64,000 nucleotides of DNA from the NCBI GenBank assembly GCA_021018995.1, contig CM037597.1:35404936-35468935 (forward strand), read 5' to 3'. Under the pieces are notes generated by a model. It did not search any database, was not told the DNA's origin, and saw only the letters and a list, made by a program, of their open reading frames with translations. Of this stretch, positions 44,166-57,017 are shown one piece after another (the stretch's first letter is position 1; every line of letters begins with the position of its first letter). Both the position numbers and the translations under genes were made by a program. The stretch is from Chloranthus sessilifolius. Lineage: Eukaryota > Streptophyta > Magnoliopsida > Chloranthales > Chloranthaceae.

Positions 44166-46487
44166 TGTTGGTACGCGCTTTTTCTGGGCTCCTCTCGGTT
44201 CCTGTTGAATCAGTGGCTCAAATTTTGTCCAGGTGGACTCTAGCGATGCGGCGTTTGGAATAAATAAAAAAAGAGGATTTTTCTAGGAAGGTTCCTAGTT
44301 TGATTGCGATCGCCAGCTGCAGATATTTAAAGACTGACGCAATCGGTGATCACTAGTGAAGCGGTGTAGGTTACTTCTATCATCGAATCGTCATCTGACG
44401 CGTGTGATGCTTCTTTTTAGTTTAGTTAGTTTAATTCTCCTCTTGTTTCCCTTTGTAATTATAATTCCGATTAGTTTAGATTTCTCAATTCTATTATTAT
44501 TGTGCCCTGATTGTGTGGGCTTATTGAGGTGAGTTATATTAGTGTTCTGATGTTGTCAAGAGTCCGATGAGCATCAAGGTTCTGATATTACTAAAAGTCT
44601 AATAAGTTTCATTCTCCTATTGGTACTAGGAGTGCATATGTATTAGTTCCAATAATATTCTAATTAAAATTAAGCATGTTAATTGTACTAGGATTCTAAT
44701 TAAAGAAATTATAGTAATTTTACTATAATTCTAATTGAAATAAAAAAAGACTTTCTCTATGGGCCTAATTAAAGCAATAAATTTAATTTTCTATTATAAT
44801 ATCAACAGAAACAACAAAAAAAAGGACTGATTTATCTATGATTCTAATTATTGACGGATTAATGATGACAAAATGTAACTAATCATGAATAAACTAAATT
44901 TCTTAGAATTCAGATTTGGAATAATCGATTAACTAAACTAATGGAAAGGAAATTTTGATTTAACACTAATAATTATATCAAGGCCTAATTAATACGAATA
45001 ATCAATTATGTCTAGATATAAACTAATTAAACAATTTATTAATTCTAAAAAAAAATGGGGGGGGGTTTGGGCTCGCTATGCTAAGGAGGATTGGACTCGT
45101 TCCCGAGTACCGTCTGTAAGCTCCCTTGGGTAAATCGGGTGGCTGAGATTAAAGAGAAAAAAATTGAATTTTGGATCGTAAAGTAATATTTTTTTTGGGC
45201 TTTTAAGAATTGATTTCAGAATAGCAATTGCGAATTGGATTGTAAACTAAAATTATAAGACTAAAATTAATATTTAGAATTTTTAAAGGTATTGAAATAA
45301 AAAACTAAAATTAAGGTTAAATTTTTAAGACTGAATTCGCGTTTGGAATCGAGAAATCAGGCCGTATGATTAAGGACTGATTCTGAATCAAAGGATTAGA
45401 ACCAGAAAATAATGATAGGACTGTGAATCGTGATTTTAGAATTGAATTAACATCTAAAATCGGTATATCGGACCAATGGATTAATGACTGGTTCTAGAAA
45501 CAGAGAAATAGAACCAGATATAAAGAATTTTGGTCCGAAAAGGGGTGCTACGGTCTAAGACTAGAAATAAATTAAAAATTAATAGATCTAGAGATTATAA
45601 GCTACGGTCGAAAACTAAAATATTAAATCCTTACCTAAGTGGGGTCAGGGCTGCGGAGAGAAATCTTGAAAATTAGAAGCTTGAATCTCAAAATCATGGT
45701 TAGGTTCGGTGGGTTCGTGCTCGGAATTCTCTGGTTTCAAAATTTACCGTCTCCTCTCTCAAAATTTGCAGCCACTTTTCGTCCAACCCCCGTGCGAGTT
45801 AAGAAATTTTTTTTTTTATAGGTTTTTCTCCAATTACGCACCTGTTTACGGGCATTTAGTTAAATTGTGCGCCTGGATTTCGACACTTAATCGCTTTGAG
45901 TCGGTCATCGACTCAGTGAGCGACCGGCTGGCTTGCTCAGTGAGTCTCCTAGTCCTAACAAATTAGGAGTAATTGCGCGCATGTTATCATGTGCTCAATC
46001 TGATTCAGCGTTGAACCTGAAACGTTTAATAAAGGAAACGTAGGGGTCAAGGGTAGTAAGACTAGGTCGGGCGTAGGCCAATTGCGCGCTGGTGGTGAAG
46101 CGCTCAATCCGATCACGTGTCCTGTTTCAAGCACGCAATCAAGTCTCGAATCGGTCTGGGAAAGGAAGTTTGGTCTGAAAGGTGGACTGGTCATGCACTT
46201 AGGGTTCTAGCGCAATCGAATTACGCGCTGAGTTTCTGGCGTGTAATTCGAGGTTGTCCGGGTATGGTCTCTAGAATGAAATGCAAGACTATTATTTCAG
46301 TCTACATTCTGGCTATATACTGTTGCTTAGTATATAGTGTCCATACGCTGGGATATGAGCCACAGAACTATTGTTTCTGCCTGTGTTCAGTCATGTACTA
46401 TTGCATGGTCTCACATCGCAGGTTAAAAGGGTTAAAGGTTGATCGAACAAGTTTGTATACTCCGAGAAGGCAAAATGGGGGTGTATA
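44166..46487 (-). repeat. 5' LTR of element C
   Basis: Matches 20229-24260 without its solo-LTR insertion, 2,322 bases. The 3' end (44166) is ...GTACCAACA. The 5' end reads TATACACCC at 46487 where the 3' LTR has TGTAGACACCC, so the terminus has suffered a small change. The TATA box lies near 45814-45822 (minus). A long plus-strand frame near 46117-46527 is a shadow and is not kept in D's LTR. Confidence 0.9.
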
Positions 46488-47559
46488 CTCTTCCCCTTGC
46501 CCTGAGCCAGCAGAAAAAAAAGAGTGACTCACGGAAAGCCACCCAGGAATTGCAGGATCCACCTTTAGAAGCTCACCTTGGACACCATAACAAGGAAGAG
46601 CAACTAATATGGGATCTGCAGAGCCTACCGAGGAAAAATAGGCATCGGTCATGAGAATTCTGACCCTGTCTTATCCTTGGGTTTCCTTTGTTCCACCTTT
46701 TTCTCCTCCATCAATTCCCTTAGCATGGTAGCAATTCGACTGCTACCCTGTATTCCCAATCCCGTTCATTTTTAAGAATTCATGCAATAAACACAACTCT
46801 TCGGGTCTAATACCCGAGATACAAAAAAGAAAGAAAGAAAAGACATTAATGAACAAATTAATACACGAACAAAAAAATGCCCCAAAATAATCCCAAACTT
46901 GAAATAAGATTCAAAACAACAAGAACCCAAAACTTTTAACTCACACATTTATAAACTATACCTCCTGAATTACCAAATGATAGGTATCACACCTTTAAAT
47001 CATTCCAATCTAATTAAATCTAAACCAAGCACATACCCCTTGGAAAGACCACAAGCCATGACAAACCTAGATGGACCAATAATCACACAACACTTAGCCT
47101 AAGAAACACTAATCCCCCCAAGCCTAGATAAACCAATAGAATTAAAACATTTAACACCCATCTAGAACATTTGAAAACCCACCCCTTTTAAGACTCATGT
47201 TGAATCAAACAAAAGTCCAAAACTCAAGTTAAAATCAAACCTTAAACCAGATAAAACTTTAAATAACAACTCTCTAAAATGAGACCCTGACAGGTTTAGG
47301 ACCAAAAAGAAAAATGCCCCCAACAAACCAAACAGAACTAAATAAATCCTCTAAACCAAGCTCAATAAAATGAGTTAACCACGGGATAAGCCTTGAATAA
47401 ATTCGGAATGTATCCTAAAAATTAAAACCTAAAATAAGTCAAACAAATCAGATAAATTCAACTAATCCGCCAACAAAAAAAATAAAAATAAGATGCCCCT
47501 TTATTCATAACTCAGAAGTTTTACAAGTATCATTGGAGGCATACCTCCTGAATTTACAA

Positions 47560-48034
47560 CCGAAAACAAAAACCTAAAACTTTAACCTACAACCCAAAAT
47601 GAAGACTAGATTCAAAACGGAGACGAAGTGAGGAGCAAATTTCGCTTGGAGTGTCCAATCGGAGACTTCAGGGTGCATTGGTCGGAAAACACATCCCTCC
47701 ACTTTTTACTCCTTCCCTTCCGCTATCTTCACCTCCTCCGCCGCTGCCTCCTCAATGCTGCTTTCACTGCTCCCTGAAAAGGATCAATGTGAAGATAAGT
47801 GCTCTCATTCCTAATACCGCCCACTCTCAAAATAATGTCATCCACGAGCATCACTTTAGGACAGAGATCATGCGAAATAATGAATATAGAAAGAAACCAC
47901 ATCTCAATCAGACGGTTAGATCATTCAATATCGCTAAAACACGAATTTCAGAATACCAGATATCAAGAAAAAGGTCAAAACTTGAGACTAAACTAGTGAA
48001 TGAAAAACAAATGAAAGCTCTATCTATTATATAG
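47560..48034 (-). other. Second antisense unit, copy in element D
   Basis: From TATA (minus strand CTATATAATAG, 48034-48023) through a small frame starting MLVDDIILRVGG (ATG near 47852) to the hairpin at 47548-47535. The frame differs from C's after the first codons, but the acceptor-like TTTTCAG/GGAGCAGTGAAAG and the 3' signals are shared. A plus-strand frame of 127 codons over the same bases is not conserved in C. Confidence 0.4.
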
Positions 48035-48441
48035 AGTACGGACTTAATCACACGCTCGAACACCTGTGCTTAACTTGATTACGCGCTACACACGCTGCGC
48101 ACAATCCAAAACATGCACTACCACCAAAACGCGTAAATAAGCCATTGCCCGCACCAACTATGCGACGCTTCGATCACGCGAACTCCACAAACCGCTTAAA
48201 TCTATCAAACGACACACTGCCGCCGCGTGACTTGAACGGTCACCCGTACAATGACCTGCTGACGCCTCGATCACACGCCTACATTATAACGCATAATACA
48301 ACCGCCCACACTCCCACACGCGTAAATAGCCCTACAAGCTCGAGATCACACGCTCAAATATAGGCGCGCAATCATATTAAGCAACCTAAAATAGGCTCGC
48401 AATTCCTGACTTTGAACGAAATCTACACCCTTAAGATTCTT

Positions 48442-49005
48442 TTATCCCATTGCGATCAAGATTCTTTGTCCCATCGCGTAGTCTCAGGTTGTTCCAAAAA
48501 AAAAGACATACTCACCCATCCCATCACGTACCCCTTTACATGAGAAGGAAGCATTGACAACACCTATTCCCATCGCGATAACATGTACACATGCGATATC
48601 ACTTAAATATCTAGTCCCTTCATAACCATACCCTCACGTCCCATTGCGAGAAGCCGAAAGCAGATCTCTCGAGAATGCGAGCATGCCACCACTAACTACG
48701 CTCAGTCGACATCCCATCATGAACATCACTATCTAAAAAGGAAAAAAGCTCAGACAACAGATGCCATGCCGTATAATGAAAATAAGGAAAGATCGATCAT
48801 AGCCCATTGCTAAGTCAAAGAGCTCTCTCTCTCTCCCGAATTGATCCCCACGTCTCACCATGACTCACCCAGCATGCAACCAAAGAAAGAGAGAAATCCC
48901 CAAGTCCCATCGCTACATCATTTCTCCTAAGCAATCACATCACAACCGCCAAGCCCTGCCACAACAGACCCGAAGCGAAGAAAACTCACCAAAGTCCCAT
49001 CGCGA
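48442..49005 (+). repeat. Dispersed GTCCCATCGCGA motifs in element D
   Basis: Copies include TATCCCATTGCGATC (48442), TTGTCCCATCGCGTA (48466), ATTCCCATCGCGATA (48567), CGTCCCATTGCGAG (48638), AAGTCCCATCGCTAC (48903) and AAGTCCCATCGCGACAC (48992). They lie in the sense direction of D and are complementary to the family PBS core. Confidence 0.75.
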
Positions 49006-50375
49006 CACTACAACATCACCAGACCGCACAAGCTACACACAATCCAAGTAAGTATCACCCCCAGGTAAGTACTACCCACCTTTTTATTTTACTCGATATT
49101 CCTCGTAAATATATGGTTAGCTATAATTAAGTCAAAATGTTTTCAAAACTTGTTTCTCTCGACTCGCGAATCACTGTAGTCCTCCTATAAGAGACAATCA
49201 TTAGTACTCGCCGAGGAGGTTTGATGGAGTATCTGGCATGCCAAGTGTCGTCTTGACAACCACAATAACGGTTGGGTCCACAAATCTCGTATCGGTAAAT
49301 CTGCTCAGTGACATCTCGAAAGCTACATTTTCTATTATTTTACCACCGAATTGATCTTAAGTTAAAACCCCTAAAATTTCAAATTTTCAAAACCCCTTTA
49401 TTTCACAAAAAAAACCTTTACTTCATAAAACAAAAACAAACAAAAAAAGAGAATAAAAGAAAAAGAGAAGAAGAAAAGAAGAACAAAGCAACAAGATAAA
49501 TAGACCCAACTCTCCCTTCTTTAAATATAAAAAAAAAAAAATTGATTAAGCGCCCCATCACCCGCGCACAATAAATTACACTTGAACCTGACCTTTAACT
49601 CCTAAGATCGTCTGAACTTGCAATCAAGCACATATCCCACTGCACAGAATTGGATCAAGCGCATACTCCATTGCGCATAATTGTTTGTTCAGACACATTA
49701 GGACTTAAATACCCAACTTACAAACCAACCCCTGAACTCGCAATCAAGCGCATATCCCACTGCACAGAATCATTTGTTCAGACACATTAGCACTAGAATT
49801 CCCAACTTAGAGGCTGACTCCTGATGAATCAAGCACACGGGCCACTGCGCAGAATTCAATTGAGCACACCTCATAAGACCCCACTTCAATTATCAGCCCA
49901 AACTAGCCATTTCCCTGGGAAGCCAAACATTGAGTATATTTAATCTATGAACTTACAAACGCCTATTGGAAAAGGAACGCCTGACGCGCATTGGTTTGAG
50001 CAATGACGCGCCCGGTCTGACATGACTCGCAAAGCCTTCGATATTACATGATACTTTATTTTATTATTATCGGTCCCTAGACCTTGTTTTGTATATTTGA
50101 TTGATGCCCTGGTACCTGGATTGCATAAAATCTCTTTGTTTGCCTGCTCCATGCGGTGGGATGCGCCATGCATCCACAGACCCGAAATGTGCCCTTCGAT
50201 AGCTATCATTTTCCCTTCAAATGCTCCATTTTAGCTTGCACTGATAGATAAGAAAGCCAAGTATGTTATGTCAGCATCACCAATTCACATTTGTGATTTC
50301 CCAAGAGAAACAAGAAGACACCTCGAATGAGGGGTGTCTACTTCTTCAACGCGTTCTTACTTCGCAAGAGCGCGC

Positions 50376-50389
50376 CGAAGAGGGGCATC
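50376..50389 (+). other. Polypurine tract of element D
   Basis: CCGAAGAGGGGCATC ends at 50389, directly before the LTR start TGTAGACACCC. It is the same as in C, on the opposite strand. Confidence 0.8.
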
Positions 50390-52883
50390 TGTAGACACCC
50401 TCATTTTGCCCTCTCGAAATATATAATTTTATTCGGTCAACCTTTGACCTCATAACCCTAATGTGGGACCATACACTAAAATAATAGTACATTACTGAAC
50501 ACAGGCTGAAACGATAGCTCTGTGGCTCAGATCCCAATGTAGGGAGACTATATACTGAAATAATAGTATATAGTCGGAATGTAGACTGAAACAATAGTCT
50601 TGCATTTCAGATTAGAGAGCAAACTCGGACAACCCCGAATTAAATGCCTGAAACCCAATGCGTAATTCGATTGCACGCTAGACCACAAACGCACAATCAA
50701 TCCCCCTTTCAGACCAAACTTCTTCCTGCATTCATCTGAGACTTGATCACGCCTAAAATCGCTACTCTGACGGATTGAGTGCCACCCACCAAAGACGTTA
50801 ATTGGCCTATGCCCGACCTAGGCTCACAGTCCTTGACCCCTAAGTTTCCTTGATTAAACGCTTTTGAAGAAACGCTTAATCAGATTGCGCACGTCCTAAC
50901 AAGCGCGCAATTAGCCCTAACGCTATTAGGACTAGGAAACTCACTGAGCAAGTCAGGCGGTTGCTCACTGAGTCGGTGACTGACTCAAAGCAATTAAGCG
51001 CCTAGAGACTGACATGTAATTCAGTTAAACGCCTGAAAAACATCGCGTAATTGAAGAAAAACCTATAAAAGATTTTTTTCTTAATTCGCCCAGGAGGCTG
51101 GGCAAAATTTCTAGAGAGAACGGATTTTTTTGGGATTCTGAAACCAGAAAACTCCGAGGACAAACCCATAGAGCAACCTAGTCATGATATCAAAATTCAA
51201 GCTTTGAATCTTCGAGATTTCTCTCCACAGCCCCCGATCCTAGGTAAAATTCTTAGTTTTAGACTTAGGATAATTCACATAGGTTTAATTATTAGTTTTA
51301 ATTATAGATTTTAATTTTCAGTCCGAGACAGGAGCACCCTTTTTTTAGACCGCAAATATTTTATATCTGGTTCTAATTCTCCGAATTCAGAACCAGTCCT
51401 TAATCCGATGGTCTAATTTATCGATCTTAGGCTTTAATTCCATTCTAAAATCTTAATCTCCAGTCCTATCATTAATTTCTGGTTCTAATCCTTGGATTCT
51501 AGAACCGATTCTAGAACCAGTCCTTAATCATACGGTATGATTTTTTGATTTCGGACCCAAATTCATTCCTAGAAATTTAAATTCTAATTTAAATTCCTTA
51601 TTTTTCATATATCCAAAAATCCTAAATATTAATATTAGTTTCTACAATTCTAGTTCATGATTCAATTCACAACTATTATTCCGAAAAATCCTAAAATACT
51701 ATTTTACAGTCTAAAATTTAATTTATCTTCAATCTCAGCCATCCGATTTGCCCAAGGGAGCTTACGGAGGGTACTCGGGAACGAGGCCAATCCTCCTTAG
51801 CATATGGGCCCAAAACCCTTTTTTTTAGGAATTCTAGAATTAATTAATTTCTTTTTCTTATTTTTTTAGTATAATTAATTAGTAGATTTATTTTATTTCA
51901 GCATAATTAATTAGTTAAGTTAATTAGATTTTAGTGTGATCGATTAATTTCTTCAAATAAAATTTTAATTGGTTACTATCTTGCTTTAATTAGGGTTCAA
52001 TATGATAAATTCATTCCTTTGATTAGATTTTTAGTATAGTTAATTCACTGCTTCAATTAGAACTTTAATCAAATTAGTTTATTTACTTTAATTAAAGTTT
52101 TAAGAAAATTAGTCTATTCATTTTAATTAGATTTTAATCAAATTAATTCCTTTGCATAAATTAGAGTTTCAGTAGAATTAGTTTTCTATTTTGATTAGAA
52201 TTCTAGTAAGACTGCTATACTTGATTTAATTAGAATTTCAATACCACTAGTATACTTGCTTAGTCTGAATTCTAGCACAATTAGCATGCTCAAATTAATT
52301 AGAGTTTCATCAAGACTACTACATGTGCACCCCTAGTATAATTAGGAGAGCTGATCATAATCAGACTTCTAATGGGATTAGGGGACTACAATTAATCAGA
52401 ATCTTAGTAGTATTAGGATACTAAATTAATTAGAATTCTAATGAGATTAGGAAGCTAAAATTAATTAGACCCCTAATAGGATTATAATATTAGAATAGAT
52501 TCACTCACTCTAACAAATTCACAGCTAAATTCACAATAGAATCAGGGAAGTCTAAAATGACTAGAACTATAACCATAAAGGGAAATAAAGGGGAAATTAA
52601 ACTATCAAAATTAAAAAAAAGACATAGCTGCTGATGTTCGCTGGCGGACGATTCGGTATAGAAGTAACCCATACCCGCTCTCAAGCGTGATCATTGGCGT
52701 GTTGCAGCATCGATAAATATCTGCAGCTGGCGATCGCAACAAACTAGGAACCTTCCTAGAAAACCCTTTATTTTTTTTGCCTCCACTATTCCAAACGTTG
52801 CATCGCTAGAGTCCACTTAGATAGAATTGGAGCCACTAATTCAACGGGGACCGAGAGGAATCCAGAAAAAGCGCGCACCAATA
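50390..52883 (+). repeat. 3' LTR of element D
   Basis: Starts TGTAGACACCCTCATTTTGCC and ends GCGCACCAATA, followed by TGCTG, the presumed target duplication in element E. It is 2.49 kb, matching C's LTRs in reverse, with a larger AATTAATTAG-type expansion at 51840-52500. The TATA box CTATAAAAG is at 51063-51071 with GCGC motifs upstream (50640-51055). The last 260 bases (GCGATCGCCAGCTGCAGATA on the minus-strand view) are the best conserved part. Confidence 0.88.
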
Positions 52884-55378
52884 TGCTGTCCCCAGTATCA
52901 TCAGCTCGGAGGTCCGTACACTGATCCTCCGAAAACACAATCCCGACACCCGAAGTCGGCGAAACCTCTAGACGACATGGCCCCGCTACAGAACCCCCCT
53001 CGCTCATCTAGCTAATAGACCGCCTCGATCGAGAATGAGGAGCACACCCAGCGAGAATCTCATGAGCGATCGAATCCTCACGAGCTCGCCCCTGACACGA
53101 TCACAGGACATGCGACAAGACTGCCCAGACGAGGAACACATAGCCCTCGACTCTAATCCATCAAGCCGACTAGCCGGCCTACGCGCCGCTCGCTCACTCC
53201 TCGTCAGACGATACTGTAGCTGATCCAGGGACACCTATATCTCCACCCGTGTCGTCTGACACGCTGCCTCTAAGGCCTCAGTCTGAGTCCTCTGCGTGGC
53301 CATCATCTCAACAAACAGGTCATTGCGACTTGGGAGCAGAGTTCGGAACAGCCTGCACAGAGAACCAAATAAATTACGAACATCAGATAATACTATAATG
53401 ATAAATAAATTACAAACACAATAACTAAAACATATCTGAGAAGAGATGGGAATAGACTCCTGAGGGGGAGCCTCGGGAGCAGAGTTCGGAACAGCCTGCG
53501 CAGAAAAAAAAACAAGCCAACACAAGATATGTCAAAATAAATAGAATGAAATAACCTAAATTGAAGAATACTACACCAGAAATTATACCTGACTCTCCGG
53601 GTGTAGAGAGGCAGCAGTCGCCTCCCTCGTCCAAAGATCCACGGCAACCCGAGGCTGAAATACCACATAATGTTAGTAAACTATTAAGAAAGCAAAACAA
53701 TAATAACAAACTAATGCAATAACACAAACGAGATAAAAGATTTAATGGAACTTAGCCAAGGCTCTAGCTCAGCCCGAAGCTGAGCCATTGTTGGATCCTC
53801 TCGACTAGAGGAAGCAATTGAAGATGGATCAAATGCCGGAACAGGACCTTCGACAGCGAGCTTGGCTCTCTACAAATAATAATAAACACATCAGTTAGCG
53901 GACTCAGCTAACAATTAACCAAAACCGCATTCATATAGATACTTACCAATTGATCAATCTCAAATCGCAGACTGGCCGCTACCTCTCGGTCAGCCTACTG
54001 CTGACTGCGATAGACTTCCAGCATGCCTTCCTGGCTGGCAACCTCGGCCTCTCTCTCAGATTGTCCAAAATAAAATGAGATACCACAACCATGTTAGAAT
54101 GACCAGAAGACCAAGTCCACATAATACAAAAACCAATAAATTAACTCACAAGGAGTCGTTGAGTCTCCGCTAGTCGAGCCCCCAACTCATCCTCTGCTAC
54201 CCTAGCCTGAGCCACCGAGAGGACCAAGGAGTGCAGCAACTCCTCATCCAGATGAGGAGCACATCCCATTTGCTCCATCGCCCTATGGAGATCATCTATC
54301 GCCCCTCGCACGCTCGCTGTGAGATGGCTTTGCTCCAATGCAGCCAGCCTCTCCCTCAATGCCTACGCCTACTCTGGCTCACTGATCGTGAAAGAGCCAC
54401 TCCCGTGGAAGGGATATGTGAAGAGGCGCCCACCACCCAATGCACTGAACCATCTCCTATACACTCAGACATCCGCCTCGTCACGGGCCCTTGTGACCCT
54501 AGTCCCCCCAGCTCTAAATCCACTATCTTAAGTGCCTTCTGCTCCAAAAAGTTCTGACCAGGGGAGCCGGTCATCCTCTACGCCACCCTGTGGAAAATCT
54601 TCTGAGGGACTCCCTATGAAAGCCCCAACTGCCGCACCACCCGAGATAGATTGATCCTCTCCACCCTCTCAAAACAATGGATCCATATGTTCACGTCGAA
54701 GAAGGGCTGACCAGATTGGGTCACTAACACACTCGCATCCTCCTCTGCCGCGTATGGCCTCCAAATCACCTAACAAAATAAACAAGTCAACCCATCAATG
54801 AAGACTTAGAGCCTAAAAACTCGAAACAAAATGTACATATGATGATATATATACCTGCCCCATGCGCATATCCTCGAAAAGGCCTCGTACGGTCTGAAGA
54901 TTCGAAGACTAGCGACGACCCCTCAATGCCTCCCTCCACACGCGCATCCGCGGGAACGTGAATGTCACCTCCAACGAAACTCTCGGACGAACAAAAGTGA
55001 AATGATCATGCACCCAAAACTAAAAAAAAATACAAAAGAGAAATGTTAAATGGCTGCTACGACAAAAAGAAAACTAAAGATGTCGTGACACTGATTAACT
55101 AAAACTCACCTGGAGGAAGGGAAGGAAACCTCCGATCATCACGACACCCTGTCCCTAACGATAAAGCTGCTCATTGAGATGCGCCAATGGGGCCCCACCC
55201 CACGCATAAGTAGGGACCCGATTTAAGTCCCTAAGAACCATCAGAAATAACTCGATGACACATCCCAGGTGACTCGAACTACACCCGGCCCCGATCCACT
55301 CGATCTATATGGTACACCAAGAATCTCCTTACACACCTCTAAATAATTTCCCACCATCCGCCTCATGATAACCTCTCT
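52884..55378 (+). mobile_element. Element E: third copy of the PMD-bearing family (fragment)
   Basis: Only the antisense PMD part is in the window. It is cut on the left by D's 3' LTR and on the right by B. It is co-linear in reverse with C 30690-33600. As host of both D and B it is the oldest member of the nest. Confidence 0.85.
52884..55378 (-). pseudogene. Plant-mobile-domain gene, copy in element E
   Basis: Read leftward: part of exon 2 (55378-55114: YLEVCKEILGVPYRSSGSG), with about 190 bases of the PMD core missing after VVRVTW, so FLMHFFGAVLF is gone. Then exon 3 (about 55010-54860), exon 4 (about 54775-54150: RERLAALEQSHLTASVRGAI, LHRAMEQMG), and the small exons 5-9, down to the last exon with SSGQSCRMSCDRVRGE. 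Intron borders coincide with those of C. An exon-8-like segment APEAPPQESIPIS appears near 53470 and an extra GCAG/GTTCGGAACAG block is duplicated (53336-53357 and 53479-53500). Stops are frequent. Confidence 0.8.
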
Positions 55379-56997
55379 GTAGACACCCAAATTTGGCCTA
55401 AGGCCCGATCGAAACACCTTTCGAGAGAGGTGCAATTCTGAGCTTTTGATGGCATGTATGGAACCCTTAGGAATCACCCTAAACCCTTGGGAATCACCCT
55501 AGATCCCTTAAGAGCCTATCCCAAACCTTTAGAAACCAGTCTCGACCCTTAGAACCCATTCCAAACCCTAAACCTAACCTTCCCAGGCAATGGATAAAGA
55601 GTGGTGCACCAGGACTAGCTAAGATCTTTTACTAATATCAAATCATATACCATGGGAAAGAAGACTTCTCCAGCTTTTCAACGAACTAAGAATCACCTCA
55701 ATCAGAGTTGTATATCAAAAATTATGATCATTTGAAAATCGACTTTTTTTGGAGGGATTTTTTGCCTGGCGCAACTAATAGTTGCGCCAGGCCATTTTCC
55801 CTCTGGATTTGCCTGCCGCAACTAATAGTTGTGCCAAGTCTTTTTTCCCCTGAAATGGCCTGGTGCAATTAACAGTTGCGCCAGGTATAAATGGGTCCCC
55901 CCACCCCTCGCGAAGCCAACTTCCAGGCTACTGTTCGTTACTATTTTACTGTACATTTGCCTGGCGCAACTAATAGTTGTGCCAGGCATATGAACAATAA
56001 CTGTTAGAATTTACCCTGAAAATCGTGATTAGGGTTTGACTTATTGACCAACTTGACCTTGGGGTGTGTTTTGCTAGTTCTGTTGCACCCATTCACTACC
56101 TATTTTCAACCCCTTAAGTGGCTTAAGGCCTCACCCCATCATCCACCATTGGAGGACCTTCCCACACATTTCAAGGCTTCAAGAACCCTAGGAATCCTTA
56201 GATGTGAGATTACCTAATTGCTAAACTCATTTAGCTCTTAAGTGGCCTCCTAACCCACCCTTTTCCTATAAATAGAGCCCTCCTCCCCTTGGTTTAAGGG
56301 TTAAGAAATTTGCTTAAGAGAGAAAGAGCTCAAAGTGAGAAGTTCTTCCTCCCTTTTGTGCACTATTTTCACCCAAATTCCAGAACCTCCCAACCTCATT
56401 TCAAGCTTGTTCTTGCATCCAAAACCCTTATCCTAGGTGTGTGTGATCCCCTAGCCTCCCTTCCCTACCTCTTAGCTTTAAGTCTTAGGAGTTAGAACCC
56501 CGTTTTTCACCATATAAGGCCTTCAAGAGCTCATCAAAGCAAGCCACGCAAGGTTCCTTTACGATGCTACAAGGGCCCGAGGGCTGCGTCTCTTCCCTTT
56601 CTTCTCCTATCTCTTTCTAGCTCCCTCCATCCTCCCATTTGTGCCGTTACGCCGCCGATTTTTTGGTAGGAACGAAGGGGCACAAATAGGATTCTAAGCC
56701 CTTTTGGGCAAGAGGAAGCTATTTTCTTTTCTTTCACTTCATTTTATTTTTGGCCATTAGTAGGGATCGCGTTAAGCAGGTTGATCGGGTGCCTAACACC
56801 TTCTCGATCGATAACTGAAGCCCCTACCCAAGAGCCTTTGGTGTGGACCGGATTCATAGTCATATTTTTAGCACTTCGGTGCTCATAAAAATGAACTAGG
56901 TATCCCGGGACACCGAAAGCTCCGGGTGGCGACTATATTTTTATCGTTAGAGAGTGCATTGTCGTGACGGGATCGTATCGATTCCCACGGTTGCATA
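55379..56997 (+). repeat. 5' LTR of element B
   Basis: Starts TGTAGACACCCAAATTTGG and ends CACGGTTGCATA, two bases before the PBS. It matches the solo LTR 22002-23685 in reverse. A TATA-like CTATAAATAGAG lies at about 56268-56279. Palindromes occupy 55764-55990. The last 250 bases (GCCTAACACCTTCTCGATCG onward) are strongly conserved with the solo LTR. Confidence 0.92.
55764..55990. repeat. Four GGCGCAACTA-TAGTTGCGCC palindromes in B's LTR
   Basis: 55764-55792 is perfect, with 14-base arms (GCCTGGCGCAACTA and its complement) around one A. Others are at about 55811-55837, 55857-55885 and 55959-55987, each with one to four mismatches. Confidence 0.92.
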
Positions 56998-56999
56998 GA

Positions 57000-57017
57000 T
57001 GGCGACTCTGCTGGGGA
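57000..57017 (+). other. Primer-binding site of element B, tRNA-Arg type
   Basis: TGGCGACTCTGCTGGGGA follows the LTR end after GA. It resembles the complement of a plant tRNA-Arg 3' end (…CCCAGTGGAGTCGCCA) with two differences, and Ogre-type elements typically use tRNA-Arg. Confidence 0.75.

Larger units (their letters stand above)
20229..46487 (-). mobile_element. Element C: complete giant Tat/Ogre-type retrotransposon carrying an antisense PMD gene
   Basis: The ends are defined by matching LTRs (46487-44166 and 24260-20229) and an exact 5-base target duplication CTCTT at 20224-20228 and 46488-46492. Joining the flanks restores the sequence of element D, which matches C's own 28490-28530, so the insertion is certain. 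In sense order (minus strand): LTR, PBS, gag, protease, G-patch, RT, two RNase H, integrase, spacer, antisense PMD gene, further antisense units, polypurine tract, LTR. Total length is 26,259 bases including a 1,689-base solo-LTR insertion, so about 24.6 kb. Both LTRs look more than 90% alike by eye, but all coding parts carry stops. Confidence 0.9.
46493..50389 (+). mobile_element. Element D, right segment (3' internal region)
   Basis: Read on the minus strand it is co-linear with C from 28510 back to 24261. It contains the antisense small frame (46768-46640, minus), the hairpin 47535-47548, the second antisense unit with TATA at about 48023-48034 (minus), the GCGC cluster (48040-48420), PBS-complement motifs (48442-49005) and the polypurine tract before the LTR. 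The sequence from 46488 joins seamlessly to 20228 when C is removed. Confidence 0.88.

Noticed and set aside
44166..46487. Long plus-strand frames in C's 5' LTR (for example 46117-46527)
   Set aside because: They are not preserved in the equivalent parts of C's 3' LTR and D's LTR, which have shifts and stops there.
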